From positions 1 to 55,770 of the forward strand of contig CAJXSW010000006.1 of NCBI GenBank assembly GCA_913060645.1: a stretch of DNA of 55,770 nt, written 5' to 3'. The DNA comes from an uncultured Dokdonia sp. (lineage in GTDB: Bacteria > Bacteroidota > Bacteroidia > Flavobacteriales > Flavobacteriaceae). The notes under the pieces are model-generated. The model was not told where the DNA came from and did not search any database. It was given only the letters and a program-made list of their open reading frames with translations. How positions within the stretch are numbered: the first letter of the stretch is position 1; the number at the start of each line of letters is the position of its first letter. A program made the position numbers and the translations under genes. Positions 15,576 through 23,130 of the stretch are shown piece after piece.

Positions 15576-16807
15576 AAGCTATACCCTTTAAAAAGTTAGG
15601 GCCAGGATTATTATTTGCTGGTGCAGCTATTGGGGTTTCTCATCTTGTACAAAGCACTAGAGCAGGCGCCGATTTTGGCTTTGGTCTATTGTGGGCTTTG
15701 ATTCTTGTTAATATTATAAAATATCCCTTCTTTCAGTTTGGGCCCAGGTATGCCTCGGCAACTGGGAATAGTTTGTTAGTCGGTTATATGAAGTTAGGTA
15801 AACCTGTTTTGTGGGTTTATTTCTTTTTGACGCTAGCCACTATGTTTACTATTCAGACAGCAGTAACTATTGTAACTGCAGGAATAGCTGTTCAGCTTTT
15901 TGGAATAACTAATGACGTCGCGATATGGAGTGTCGCAATTACAATTCTGTGTGCTGCAATACTAGCAATAGGAAAGTATAGGATTCTCGATAAACTAATG
16001 AAGGTGATTATTATCACACTCACTATAAGTACGCTGGTGGCTGTCTTTTTTGCTTTTCGCGAAAGCGTAATTAATCAAGGAATGGGTACTCCAGCAAACT
16101 TGCTCCAAATTATACCAACCGAAGGAGCAGCTGTGGCATTTCTAATTGCCTTTATGGGGTGGATGCCAGCGCCACTTGATATTTCTATATGGCATTCATT
16201 ATGGACACTAGAAAAGAGAGATACGGGTAAGGATGCAATGCGCAATTCAATTTTTGACTTTAATATAGGGTATGCTGGTGCGGTAGTGCTGGGTATTTGC
16301 TTTATGACCTTAGGAGCATTAGTCATGTTTGGCACTGGAGAGACTTTTTCTCCAAGGGGAGGTGTTTTTGCAGGCCAACTTATCAATATGTACACAGCAA
16401 GTCTGGGTGACTGGGCAACCTTGCTTATTGGTGTGGCTGCATTTACAACAATGTTTAGCACCACACTTACTACATTAGATGCGTCTCCTAGGGCGCTAGA
16501 CGCTACCACCTCATTACTAGGTTTTGGTTTTAAAAAACGAGGGTACTTGTTTTATTTAATCGTCTTAATTCTTGGAACCTGCGGCATATTATTTTTCTTA
16601 ATAAGCGAGATGGGAGCTCTTGTAAAACTGGCGACCATATTATCTTTTCTTACCGCTCCGTTCTATGCTATTTGCAACTATTTATCCTTTAAGGACGAAA
16701 GTATTCCTAAAGAAGCGAAGCTCTCTAAAGGCATGGATTTGCTCAGTATTGTGAGTATAATTGCTTTGTTAGGCTTCAGCATCTGGTATGTTATTACATT
16801 GTTTTAA
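15572..16807 (+). CDS. NRAMP-like transporter with non-canonical metal site
   Basis: This 411-residue, about 11-helix protein of the LeuT-fold NRAMP superfamily is recognisable from GPGLLFAGAAIGVSHLVQS followed by AGADFGFGLLW, the VNIIKYPFFQFGPRYASATG segment and the TM6 region MGWMPAPLDISIWHS. The metal-binding TM1 motif DPGN of true NRAMP/MntH is GVSH here (residues 21-24). The TM6 MPH motif reads MPAPLD. Mn/Fe transport therefore cannot be assumed, and the substrate is unknown. The start is the TTG at 15572, coupled to the sigma gene. Palindrome copy 7 is read as AFRESV between helices. Confidence 0.8.
   Translation: MKAIPFKKLGPGLLFAGAAIGVSHLVQSTRAGADFGFGLLWALILVNIIKYPFFQFGPRYASATGNSLLVGYMKLGKPVLWVYFFLTLATMFTIQTAVTIVTAGIAVQLFGITNDVAIWSVAITILCAAILAIGKYRILDKLMKVIIITLTISTLVAVFFAFRESVINQGMGTPANLLQIIPTEGAAVAFLIAFMGWMPAPLDISIWHSLWTLEKRDTGKDAMRNSIFDFNIGYAGAVVLGICFMTLGALVMFGTGETFSPRGGVFAGQLINMYTASLGDWATLLIGVAAFTTMFSTTLTTLDASPRALDATTSLLGFGFKKRGYLFYLIVLILGTCGILFFLISEMGALVKLATILSFLTAPFYAICNYLSFKDESIPKEAKLSKGMDLLSIVSIIALLGFSIWYVITLF
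16055..16064. repeat. Iterated palindrome copy 7 (partial, in NRAMP-like gene)
   Basis: TTTCGCGAAA with an intact right arm GCGTA. The left arm has one extra T. It is read in frame as FRESV. Confidence 0.9.
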
Positions 16808-16873
16808 TATGCTGAGGCTTTTTTAACCTTTAAAATGACGTTGCAACTTTCATTTTAAATTGTATCTAAGTTA

Positions 16874-16881
16874 TATCTTTG
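16874..16881 (+). promoter_or_regulatory. Putative tgt -7 promoter element
   Basis: TATCTTTG ends only six bases before the tgt ATG (16888). Transcription starting the usual few bases downstream would give a leaderless or nearly leaderless mRNA. Confidence 0.55.
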
Positions 16882-16887
16882 CCTCTT

Positions 16888-18018
16888 ATGCAATTTGACT
16901 TACTTACAACAGATCCTGCATCTCAAGCGAGAGCAGGAAAACTTACAACAGATCACGGTGTCATTGAGACGCCTATTTTTATGCCCGTAGGTACGGTAGC
17001 ATCTGTAAAGGGTGTACACCAGCGCGAGCTTAGAGAAGATATTAATCCAGATATTATATTAGGTAATACCTATCATTTGTACTTACGTCCTAAGATGGAC
17101 ATTATGCAGAAGGCAGGTGGGTTACATAAGTTTATGAACTGGGATCGACCTATTCTTACAGATAGTGGTGGGTATCAAGTATACTCTCTTTCTAATAGAC
17201 GTAAGATTAAGGAGGAAGGAGTGCGTTTTAAGTCTCACGTAGATGGGTCTATGCACTTGTTTACACCAGAAAATGTGATGGAAATTCAGCGCCAGATAGG
17301 TGCAGATATTATGATGGCATTTGATGAGTGTACACCATATCCGTGTGATTACCGATATGCAAAGAGGTCTATGCATATGACGCATAGATGGCTAGATCGT
17401 TGTATTAATCATTTTAATAAAATCCCAGCATTATACGGTCATGAGCAAGCATTATTTCCTATTGTACAAGGAAGTACGTATAAGGACTTAAGAGCTCAAT
17501 CTGCCGAATATATTGCAAATGCAGGTGCTTTTGGAAATGCCATAGGAGGACTCTCTGTAGGAGAGCCAGCAGAAGAAATGTATGGGATGACAGAGGTTGT
17601 GACTGCTATCTTACCTAAGGACAAACCTAGATATTTAATGGGAGTAGGTACTCCTATAAATATTTTAGAGAATATTGCGTTAGGTGTAGATATGTTTGAC
17701 TGTGTGATGCCTACAAGAAATGCTCGTAACGGAATGTTATTTACTGCCTACGGTAGTATAAACATTAAAAACCTGAAATGGGAGGATGATTTTTCTCCTA
17801 TAGATGAAATGGGACTTACTTGGGTAGATACAGAATATAGTAAAGCCTATCTTCGTCACCTGTTTAAATGTCATGAGTTATTAGGAATGCAAATCGCAAC
17901 CATCCACAATTTAGGATTTTACATGTGGTTAGTGCGTGAAGCTCGTAAGCATATTATTGCAGGAGATTTTGTGACTTGGAAAGAAATGATGGTAAAACAA
18001 ATGGATAATCGTTTATAA
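16888..18018 (+). CDS. tgt: tRNA-guanine transglycosylase (queuosine pathway)
   Basis: Tgt exchanges guanine-34 for preQ1 in GUN-anticodon tRNAs. The 376-residue protein has a complete catalytic core: GNTYHLYLRP, the active-site Asp in LTDSGGYQVYSLS, MAFDECTPYP, GGLSVGEP, the nucleophile Asp in GVGTPINILENIALGVDMFD, and CVMPTRNARNG. The zinc-binding CxCxxC of canonical bacterial Tgt is absent: the aligned stretch is DEMGLTWVDTEYSKAYLRHL (about 305-324), although the fourth ligand His in TIHNL remains. The ATG at 16888 is preferred to a TTG inside the promoter box. The next gene's TTG follows the stop directly. Confidence 0.94.
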   Translation: MQFDLLTTDPASQARAGKLTTDHGVIETPIFMPVGTVASVKGVHQRELREDINPDIILGNTYHLYLRPKMDIMQKAGGLHKFMNWDRPILTDSGGYQVYSLSNRRKIKEEGVRFKSHVDGSMHLFTPENVMEIQRQIGADIMMAFDECTPYPCDYRYAKRSMHMTHRWLDRCINHFNKIPALYGHEQALFPIVQGSTYKDLRAQSAEYIANAGAFGNAIGGLSVGEPAEEMYGMTEVVTAILPKDKPRYLMGVGTPINILENIALGVDMFDCVMPTRNARNGMLFTAYGSINIKNLKWEDDFSPIDEMGLTWVDTEYSKAYLRHLFKCHELLGMQIATIHNLGFYMWLVREARKHIIAGDFVTWKEMMVKQMDNRL

Positions 18019-19095
18019 TTGAAGATTCTAGATTGGTATATAGTAAAGCGATACATCGGGACATTTGTCACGATGCTTGTGCTGTTTATACCTATAGGTA
18101 TCATTGTAAACCTTGCAGAGAAGATTGATAAAATCTTAGCAAACGAAGTTCCTTTTGGTGAGGTGGCTTTATATTATCTCAATTTTACAATATACTTTGC
18201 AAATCTTCTTTTTCCTTTATTTCTGTTTTTGTCCGTCATTTGGTTTACCTCAAAACTGGCAAACAATACGGAGGTTATTGCCTTCTTGAGTAGTGGAGTA
18301 TCCTTTTATAGATTCTTAAGACCATATATAATAGGGGCGACCATAGTTTGTGCAGGTGCTTTTTTCTTAGGGACTTATCTTGCTCCTCGTGCAAATAAAG
18401 GCTACAACGAATTCATTTTTGAATATCTGAAGAAGAATAAAAAAGATCGAGATACACAAAACGTTTATCGACAGATTGATACAGGAGATTATATCTATGT
18501 AAGCAGTTTTACACCACGTACTAAGACTGGGCGTAATTTTACTTGGGAGCATTTTGAAGGCAATAAGATGACTTACAAAATGAGTGCTACACGTATTAGA
18601 TATAATGAAGAGGATACCACATACACCTTAAATAGTTTTAAGAAGAGAACAATTACAGAGAACGGTGATATACTTGAAAGTAAAGCAAAATTAGATACGG
18701 TATTCAATTTTGATATGGATGATCTCACGCCTGTAGAATATATTGCAGAAACCTTGAGTACTCCAGAATTAAGAGAATTTATAGCTAAAGAAAAATCAAG
18801 AGGATCTTCTTACATAAGTCGTTATGAAGTGACCTTGCAAAAGCGCTATAGTTTACCCGTCGCAGCATACATTCTCACAATTATAGCAGTAGCTGTAAGC
18901 GCTATGAAGCGTCGTGGAGGTATGGGTATCAACCTTGCCTTTGGAATTGTGCTTGCTTTTGTTTTTATATTCTTTGATAAAGTTTTTGGAACACTTGCAG
19001 AACAATCAGATTTTCCACCGTTAATTGCTGTGTGGACACCTAACATACTTTTTGCTATACTAGCAGTATATCTTCTACGCAATGCAAAACGATAA
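18019..19095 (+). CDS. LptF/LptG-type permease (YjgP/YjgQ family)
   Basis: This 358-residue inner-membrane subunit is of the lipopolysaccharide export ABC transporter. It has an N-terminal DWYIVKRYIGTFVTMLVLFI helix, three helices, a large periplasmic beta-jellyroll domain (about 110-260, with YIYVSSFTPRTKTGRNFTW) and three C-terminal helices (RYSLPVAAYILTIIAVAVSAMKRRGG...). The start is the TTG at 18019, immediately after the tgt stop; the KILDWYI..RY start is typical of the family. LptF and LptG cannot be told apart by eye, and Bacteroidota members are usually called LptG or YjgP. It overlaps the EamA gene by 14 bases. Confidence 0.9.
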   Translation: MKILDWYIVKRYIGTFVTMLVLFIPIGIIVNLAEKIDKILANEVPFGEVALYYLNFTIYFANLLFPLFLFLSVIWFTSKLANNTEVIAFLSSGVSFYRFLRPYIIGATIVCAGAFFLGTYLAPRANKGYNEFIFEYLKKNKKDRDTQNVYRQIDTGDYIYVSSFTPRTKTGRNFTWEHFEGNKMTYKMSATRIRYNEEDTTYTLNSFKKRTITENGDILESKAKLDTVFNFDMDDLTPVEYIAETLSTPELREFIAKEKSRGSSYISRYEVTLQKRYSLPVAAYILTIIAVAVSAMKRRGGMGINLAFGIVLAFVFIFFDKVFGTLAEQSDFPPLIAVWTPNILFAILAVYLLRNAKR

Positions 19096-19987
19096 GCTTA
19101 AGGCATACCTTCATTTTCACCTCATAGTATTTATTTGGGGATTTACAGCAGTACTTGGAGCCCTTATAACCATAGATGCTGTTCCATTAGTATGGTTTAG
19201 AATGGGGCTTGCAAGTATATTCATATTTGCTTTTATAAAGATACGAGGGGTATCTCTCGCCGTACCACGTAAAACACTAATAGGTTTTGCAATTGCAGGG
19301 CTAGTCATTGCAGTACACTGGCTTACTTTCTTTGGAGCTATTAAGGAATCTAATGTTTCTATTACCCTTGCAATGATGAGTACGGGTGCATTTTTTACAG
19401 CTTTACTCGAACCTATATTTTATAAGCGTAAGGTAATCTGGTATGAGTTACTTTTTGGAGCTATCGTTGTAGGTGCACTATATGTTATTTTTGAAGTAGA
19501 GACAGCATATCAGACTGGTATATTGTTAGCTTTGCTATCTGCATTTTTATCGGCAGTATTTACGTTGATAAATGGGAAGTTTATAGAAAATCATCATCCT
19601 ACAAAAATATCTTTTTACGAGTTACTCATTGGGAGTCTGTGTGTGACAGTCTATCTTGTGGTTGCAAGGCCAGATACATTCTTTTCAGCACAGTTTTTTG
19701 CTCTACCTACTATGGATTGGGTTTATATAGGGATACTTTCCTCTGTATGTACAGCATATGCCTTTATAGCGGCTGTAGCGGTAATGAAACATTTAAGTCC
19801 GTATACAATCATGCTTACCATTAATCTTGAACCAGTATATGGAATATTACTAGCCTTTCTAGTGCTAGGAGATGCAGAACAAATGAGTACAGAATTTTAC
19901 TATGGTGCGCTTGTAATACTCGCTGTAGTTATTGCTAATGGAGTGCTTAAGAATAGTAAAAAATTCAAGGCTGTTAAAGAGGCTTGA
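19082..19987 (+). CDS. EamA (DMT) family transporter
   Basis: This 301-residue inner-membrane protein has about ten helices made of two EamA repeats (first from FHLIVFIWGFTAVLGALI, second from ILLALLSAFLSAVFTLINGKFI). Drug/metabolite transporters of this family export amino acids or other small metabolites, and the substrate is not predictable here. The ATG at 19082 lies within the last codons of the LptF/G gene (14-base overlap), so the genes are cotranscribed. A hydrophilic Lys-rich C-terminus (KNSKKFKAVKEA) faces the cytoplasm. Confidence 0.88.
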   Translation: MQNDKLKAYLHFHLIVFIWGFTAVLGALITIDAVPLVWFRMGLASIFIFAFIKIRGVSLAVPRKTLIGFAIAGLVIAVHWLTFFGAIKESNVSITLAMMSTGAFFTALLEPIFYKRKVIWYELLFGAIVVGALYVIFEVETAYQTGILLALLSAFLSAVFTLINGKFIENHHPTKISFYELLIGSLCVTVYLVVARPDTFFSAQFFALPTMDWVYIGILSSVCTAYAFIAAVAVMKHLSPYTIMLTINLEPVYGILLAFLVLGDAEQMSTEFYYGALVILAVVIANGVLKNSKKFKAVKEA

Positions 19988-20013
19988 GTCTCTTAAGAAA
20001 ACCATTATATTTG
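19984..20013 (+). promoter_or_regulatory. Putative accA promoter
   Basis: TTG (19984-19986), 19-base spacer and TATATTTG (20006-20013) match the flavobacterial consensus closely. The leader is about 50 bases and includes a small GCGC-CTTT-GCGC hairpin (20039-20050). Confidence 0.7.
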
Positions 20014-20067
20014 TAGACTATACCTAACCGAAAGTAAAGCGCCTTTGCGCGTCTTAAAACCTTGAGA

Positions 20068-21021
20068 ATGGAATATTTAGATTTCGAATTACCCATCAAA
20101 GAGCTTGAAGAGCAACTGGAAAAATGTGCCTTAATAGGCCAAGAGAGTGATGTAGACGTTACCCAGACTTGTAAGCAAATAGAAAAAAAACTAGCCGCAG
20201 CCAAAAAGGATATCTATAAAAATCTTACCGCTTGGCAGCGTGTTCAATTATCGAGACACCCTAATCGTCCTTATACATTAGATTATATAAACGCTATCTG
20301 TGGTGATACCTTTTTAGAGCTTCATGGAGATCGTAATGTAAAAGATGATAAAGCAATGATAGGTGGCCTGGGAAAGATAGGTGATCAGTCATTTATGTTC
20401 ATTGGCCAGCAAAAGGGATATAACACAAAAACCAGACAGTACCGTAACTTCGGTATGGCAAACCCTGAAGGATATCGTAAGGCGTTACGTCTTATGAAAA
20501 GTGCCGAAAAGTTTGGAGTACCTGTAGTTTCTATTGTAGATACACCAGGAGCATACCCAGGTCTAGAAGCAGAAGAGCGTGGACAAGGAGAAGCTATCGC
20601 CCGTAACATTCTTGAGATGACACGTCTTAAAGTGCCTATTATCGTAATAATTATAGGTGAAGGAGCAAGTGGTGGAGCCTTGGGAATAGGCGTTGGTAAT
20701 AAAGTATTGATGCTTGAGAATACTTGGTACTCTGTAATTTCACCAGAGTCATGTTCTTCAATTTTATGGAGAAGCTGGGAGTATAAAGAACAAGCAGCAG
20801 AGGCTTTAAAACTTACTGCTACAGATATGAAAAAACAAAAGCTTATTGATGAGATTGTAAAGGAACCATTAGGTGGAGCACATGCAAACCGTCCAGAGGC
20901 TTTTCTTACTGTAAAAGAATCAATATTAAAAGCTTTTGACGAATTTAAGAACTTATCACCAACAGAACTGGTGGAACAAAGGATGAATAAATATTCAGAA
21001 ATGGGAGTCTTCAAAGGCTAA
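20068..21021 (+). CDS. accA: Acetyl-CoA carboxylase carboxyltransferase subunit alpha
   Basis: This 317-residue subunit works with AccD to transfer the carboxyl group from carboxybiotin to acetyl-CoA, the first step of fatty-acid synthesis. Family features are the N-terminal [14 protein letters not shown] helix, [48 protein letters not shown] in part, [34 protein letters not shown], and the C-terminal [10 protein letters not shown]. The start is the ATG at 20068; a TTG two codons upstream is unlikely. It is monocistronic, with a promoter and terminator. Confidence 0.97.
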   Translation: MEYLDFELPIKELEEQLEKCALIGQESDVDVTQTCKQIEKKLAAAKKDIYKNLTAWQRVQLSRHPNRPYTLDYINAICGDTFLELHGDRNVKDDKAMIGGLGKIGDQSFMFIGQQKGYNTKTRQYRNFGMANPEGYRKALRLMKSAEKFGVPVVSIVDTPGAYPGLEAEERGQGEAIARNILEMTRLKVPIIVIIIGEGASGGALGIGVGNKVLMLENTWYSVISPESCSSILWRSWEYKEQAAEALKLTATDMKKQKLIDEIVKEPLGGAHANRPEAFLTVKESILKAFDEFKNLSPTELVEQRMNKYSEMGVFKG

Positions 21022-21046
21022 CAAGACCTTTTTCACTTGATGCCAT

Positions 21047-21076
21047 AATCCGCGCTTTTCCAGTGCGGATTTTTTT
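21047..21076 (+). terminator. Terminator after accA
   Basis: AATCCGC (21047-21053) pairs with GCGGATT (21065-21071) and is followed by a T-run. Confidence 0.8.
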
Positions 21077-21136
21077 ACCCTTATTAACAATATTTTCTAG
21101 TTATTAACAGTTCAATTGTTAATGACCTGTGAGTAC

Positions 21137-21156
21137 TACGCTTTCGCGAAAGCGTA
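21137..21156. repeat. Iterated palindrome copy 8 (20 bp, upstream of dnaB)
   Basis: Full TACGCTTTCGCGAAAGCGTA, 21 bases upstream of the putative dnaB -7 box, so it covers the region where -33 contacts are expected. Confidence 0.97.
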
Positions 21157-21176
21157 TCTCGCATAACTATTTATTT

Positions 21177-21184
21177 ACTTTCGT
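21177..21184 (+). promoter_or_regulatory. Putative dnaB -7 element (variant)
   Basis: TACTTTCG differs from TAnnTTTG at one position and ends 4 bases before the dnaB ATG, so the mRNA may be nearly leaderless. The same variant occurs before the Omp85-like gene. Confidence 0.4.
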
Positions 21185-21188
21185 AGCT

Positions 21189-22745
21189 ATGGAACAAACT
21201 AAGCCGAAGCCAGCATATAACACTTCTAAAGGTCAAGTAATTAGCCTGGAAAAAGGGAAAATACCACCGCAAGCAATTGATCTTGAGGTTGTTGTGCTTG
21301 GTGCGCTTATGATTGACAAGAAAGGTGTAGATGAAGTAATTGACATCTTATCACCAGAGGTTTTTTATAAAGATCAGCATAGACATATTTTTGAGGCGAT
21401 AAGAGTGCTCTTTGAAGAAGGGCAACCAGTCGACTTATTAACTGTTTCTGAGCAACTTAAGAAGATGGGTAAGCTGGATGTAGCTGGAGGTGATTATTAC
21501 CTTATCCAACTCACACAAAAAGTAGCTTCTTCTGCACACATAGAGTATCACGCTCGTATCATCTTACAGAAGTTTATACAGCGTTCACTCATTAAAATTT
21601 CTAATGAAATTATTGAAGAGGCGTATGATGAAACTACAGATGTATTTGATCTTCTAGATACTGCAGAAACAAAACTGTATGAAGTAACTCAAGGAAACGT
21701 AAAACGTAGTTCTGAGAGTGCTCAGAACCTTGTAATACAAGCAAAAAAGCGAATTGAAGAGATAGCAAATCAAGAGGGATTATCAGGTATTCCTACTGGT
21801 TTTCATAAGGTAGATGAGCTTACCTCTGGATGGCAACCATCAGATTTAATTATCGTTGCAGCTCGTCCAGGTATGGGTAAAACAGCGATGACACTTACGA
21901 TGGCTCGTAACATGGCGGTAGATCAGAATATACCGGTAGCATTCTTCTCACTGGAGATGTCTTCAGTACAGTTGATTACTCGTTTGATTTCGTCAGAAAC
22001 GGGATTATCTTCAGAAAAACTAAGAACAGGAAAGTTAGAGAAGCATGAATGGGAGCAGCTCAATGTGAAAGTAAAAAGCTTAGAGAAAGCCCCTTTATTT
22101 ATTGATGATACACCATCGCTTTCTATTTTTGACTTACGTGCAAAGGCAAGACGTCTCGCATCACAGTTTGGGATTAAAATAATAATGATTGATTACCTGC
22201 AATTAATGACGGGTGGTTCTTCTCAAAAGGGTGGAGGTAACCGAGAGCAAGAAATCTCGATGATTTCTCGTAACCTCAAAGCACTTGCAAAGGAACTTTC
22301 TATACCAGTAATTGCGCTGTCACAGCTATCACGTGCGGTGGAGACGCGTGGAGGTAGTAAAAGACCTTTACTTTCTGACCTTCGTGAATCTGGAGCGATA
22401 GAGCAGGATGCAGATATTGTATCTTTTATCTACCGTCCAGAATACTATAAAATTGAAGAATGGGATGATGATGAGCGTAGCCCAACAGAAGGACAAGGAG
22501 AATTTATTGTAGCAAAACACCGTAACGGTGGTCTTGATAACATACGTCTTAAGTTTGTTGGTCACTTAGGTAAGTTTGACAACCTTGATGACTTCTCTAC
22601 GCCATACGAGTTTGCAAGTAGTATGAATGCTGCCGCAAATGATGATACTTTTAATCCTAATGCACTACCTAGTGCAGATGATGCCTTTGGAGGCCCACCA
22701 CCAGGACTTCCAAGTGAGAATGAGGATGACGATGTTCCTTTTTAG
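21189..22745 (+). CDS. dnaB: Replicative DNA helicase DnaB
   Basis: This hexameric helicase (518 residues) unwinds DNA at the replication fork. It has an N-terminal primase-interacting domain (VVLGALMIDKKGVDEVIDIL...) and a C-terminal RecA-like domain with Walker A AARPGMGKTAM (about 225-235), FFSLEMSSVQL, the Walker B-like IIMIDYLQLM, SQLSRAVE and SDLRESGAIEQDAD. The C-terminus is an acidic, Pro-rich tail (GGPPPGLPSENEDDDVPF). The ATG at 21189 (MEQTKPKP) is preferred. A longer frame beginning at 21129 would translate the palindrome and the promoter region. Confidence 0.97.
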   Translation: MEQTKPKPAYNTSKGQVISLEKGKIPPQAIDLEVVVLGALMIDKKGVDEVIDILSPEVFYKDQHRHIFEAIRVLFEEGQPVDLLTVSEQLKKMGKLDVAGGDYYLIQLTQKVASSAHIEYHARIILQKFIQRSLIKISNEIIEEAYDETTDVFDLLDTAETKLYEVTQGNVKRSSESAQNLVIQAKKRIEEIANQEGLSGIPTGFHKVDELTSGWQPSDLIIVAARPGMGKTAMTLTMARNMAVDQNIPVAFFSLEMSSVQLITRLISSETGLSSEKLRTGKLEKHEWEQLNVKVKSLEKAPLFIDDTPSLSIFDLRAKARRLASQFGIKIIMIDYLQLMTGGSSQKGGGNREQEISMISRNLKALAKELSIPVIALSQLSRAVETRGGSKRPLLSDLRESGAIEQDADIVSFIYRPEYYKIEEWDDDERSPTEGQGEFIVAKHRNGGLDNIRLKFVGHLGKFDNLDDFSTPYEFASSMNAAANDDTFNPNALPSADDAFGGPPPGLPSENEDDDVPF

Positions 22746-22765
22746 AAAATGATATGATTATAGAA

Positions 22766-22796
22766 AAAGCCTCAATAGTATTGCTATTGGGGCTTT
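22766..22796 (+). terminator. Terminator after dnaB
   Basis: AAAGCCTCAATAG (22766-22778) pairs with CTATTGGGGCTTT (22784-22796), with one G-U wobble. The T-tract is short. Confidence 0.7.
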
Positions 22797-22818
22797 CGTG
22801 TTTTCTTGCGTTAAATTT

Positions 22819-22834
22819 CGCTTTCGCGAAAGCG
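22819..22834. repeat. Iterated palindrome copy 9 (16 bp, intergenic)
   Basis: CGCTTTCGCGAAAGCG just past the dnaB terminator. Confidence 0.97.
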
Positions 22835-23130
22835 TTATAAATCATCACACTAGAGTTGCAGATAAACGCAAGGGAAGTATCTCAAATTCCAGGTTTCTAA
22901 ATGATCGTGCTATTTATTTCTACGTACAAAATATGTACATTTTTTGATTCATCCCTTATTTCAAGTCTGTTGAATTGCACATGAGGTGTGTTTATATTGT
23001 TAACCTAGCCACAGCGTTTGACGTAGTATACTAATGTTAAAATAACATACCACTTGGTTTCATAAAACTACTTTAACTTTAGAATAACTCAGACTTTAAT
23101 TATGTGTCACAAAATCAAACACATATTTTT

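Larger units (their letters stand above)
22746..23130. other. Intergenic region dnaB-PhoD (385 bp)
   Basis: The region holds the dnaB terminator hairpin, palindrome copy 9 and about 290 bp of AT-rich DNA. An unusual run of TATTT/ACGTACAAAATATGTACA sequence near 22918-22938 is mildly symmetric (TGTAC/GTACA). I see no gene, tRNA or riboswitch in it. Confidence 0.6.

Noticed and set aside
20039-20050. GCGC-CTTT-GCGC hairpin in the accA leader as a riboswitch
   Set aside because: It is only a 4-bp stem, and the leader is too short for a known riboswitch fold.
21129-21188. N-terminal extension of DnaB reading TLSRKRIS
   Set aside because: It translates palindrome copy 8 and the putative promoter. 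The conserved start is at 21189.
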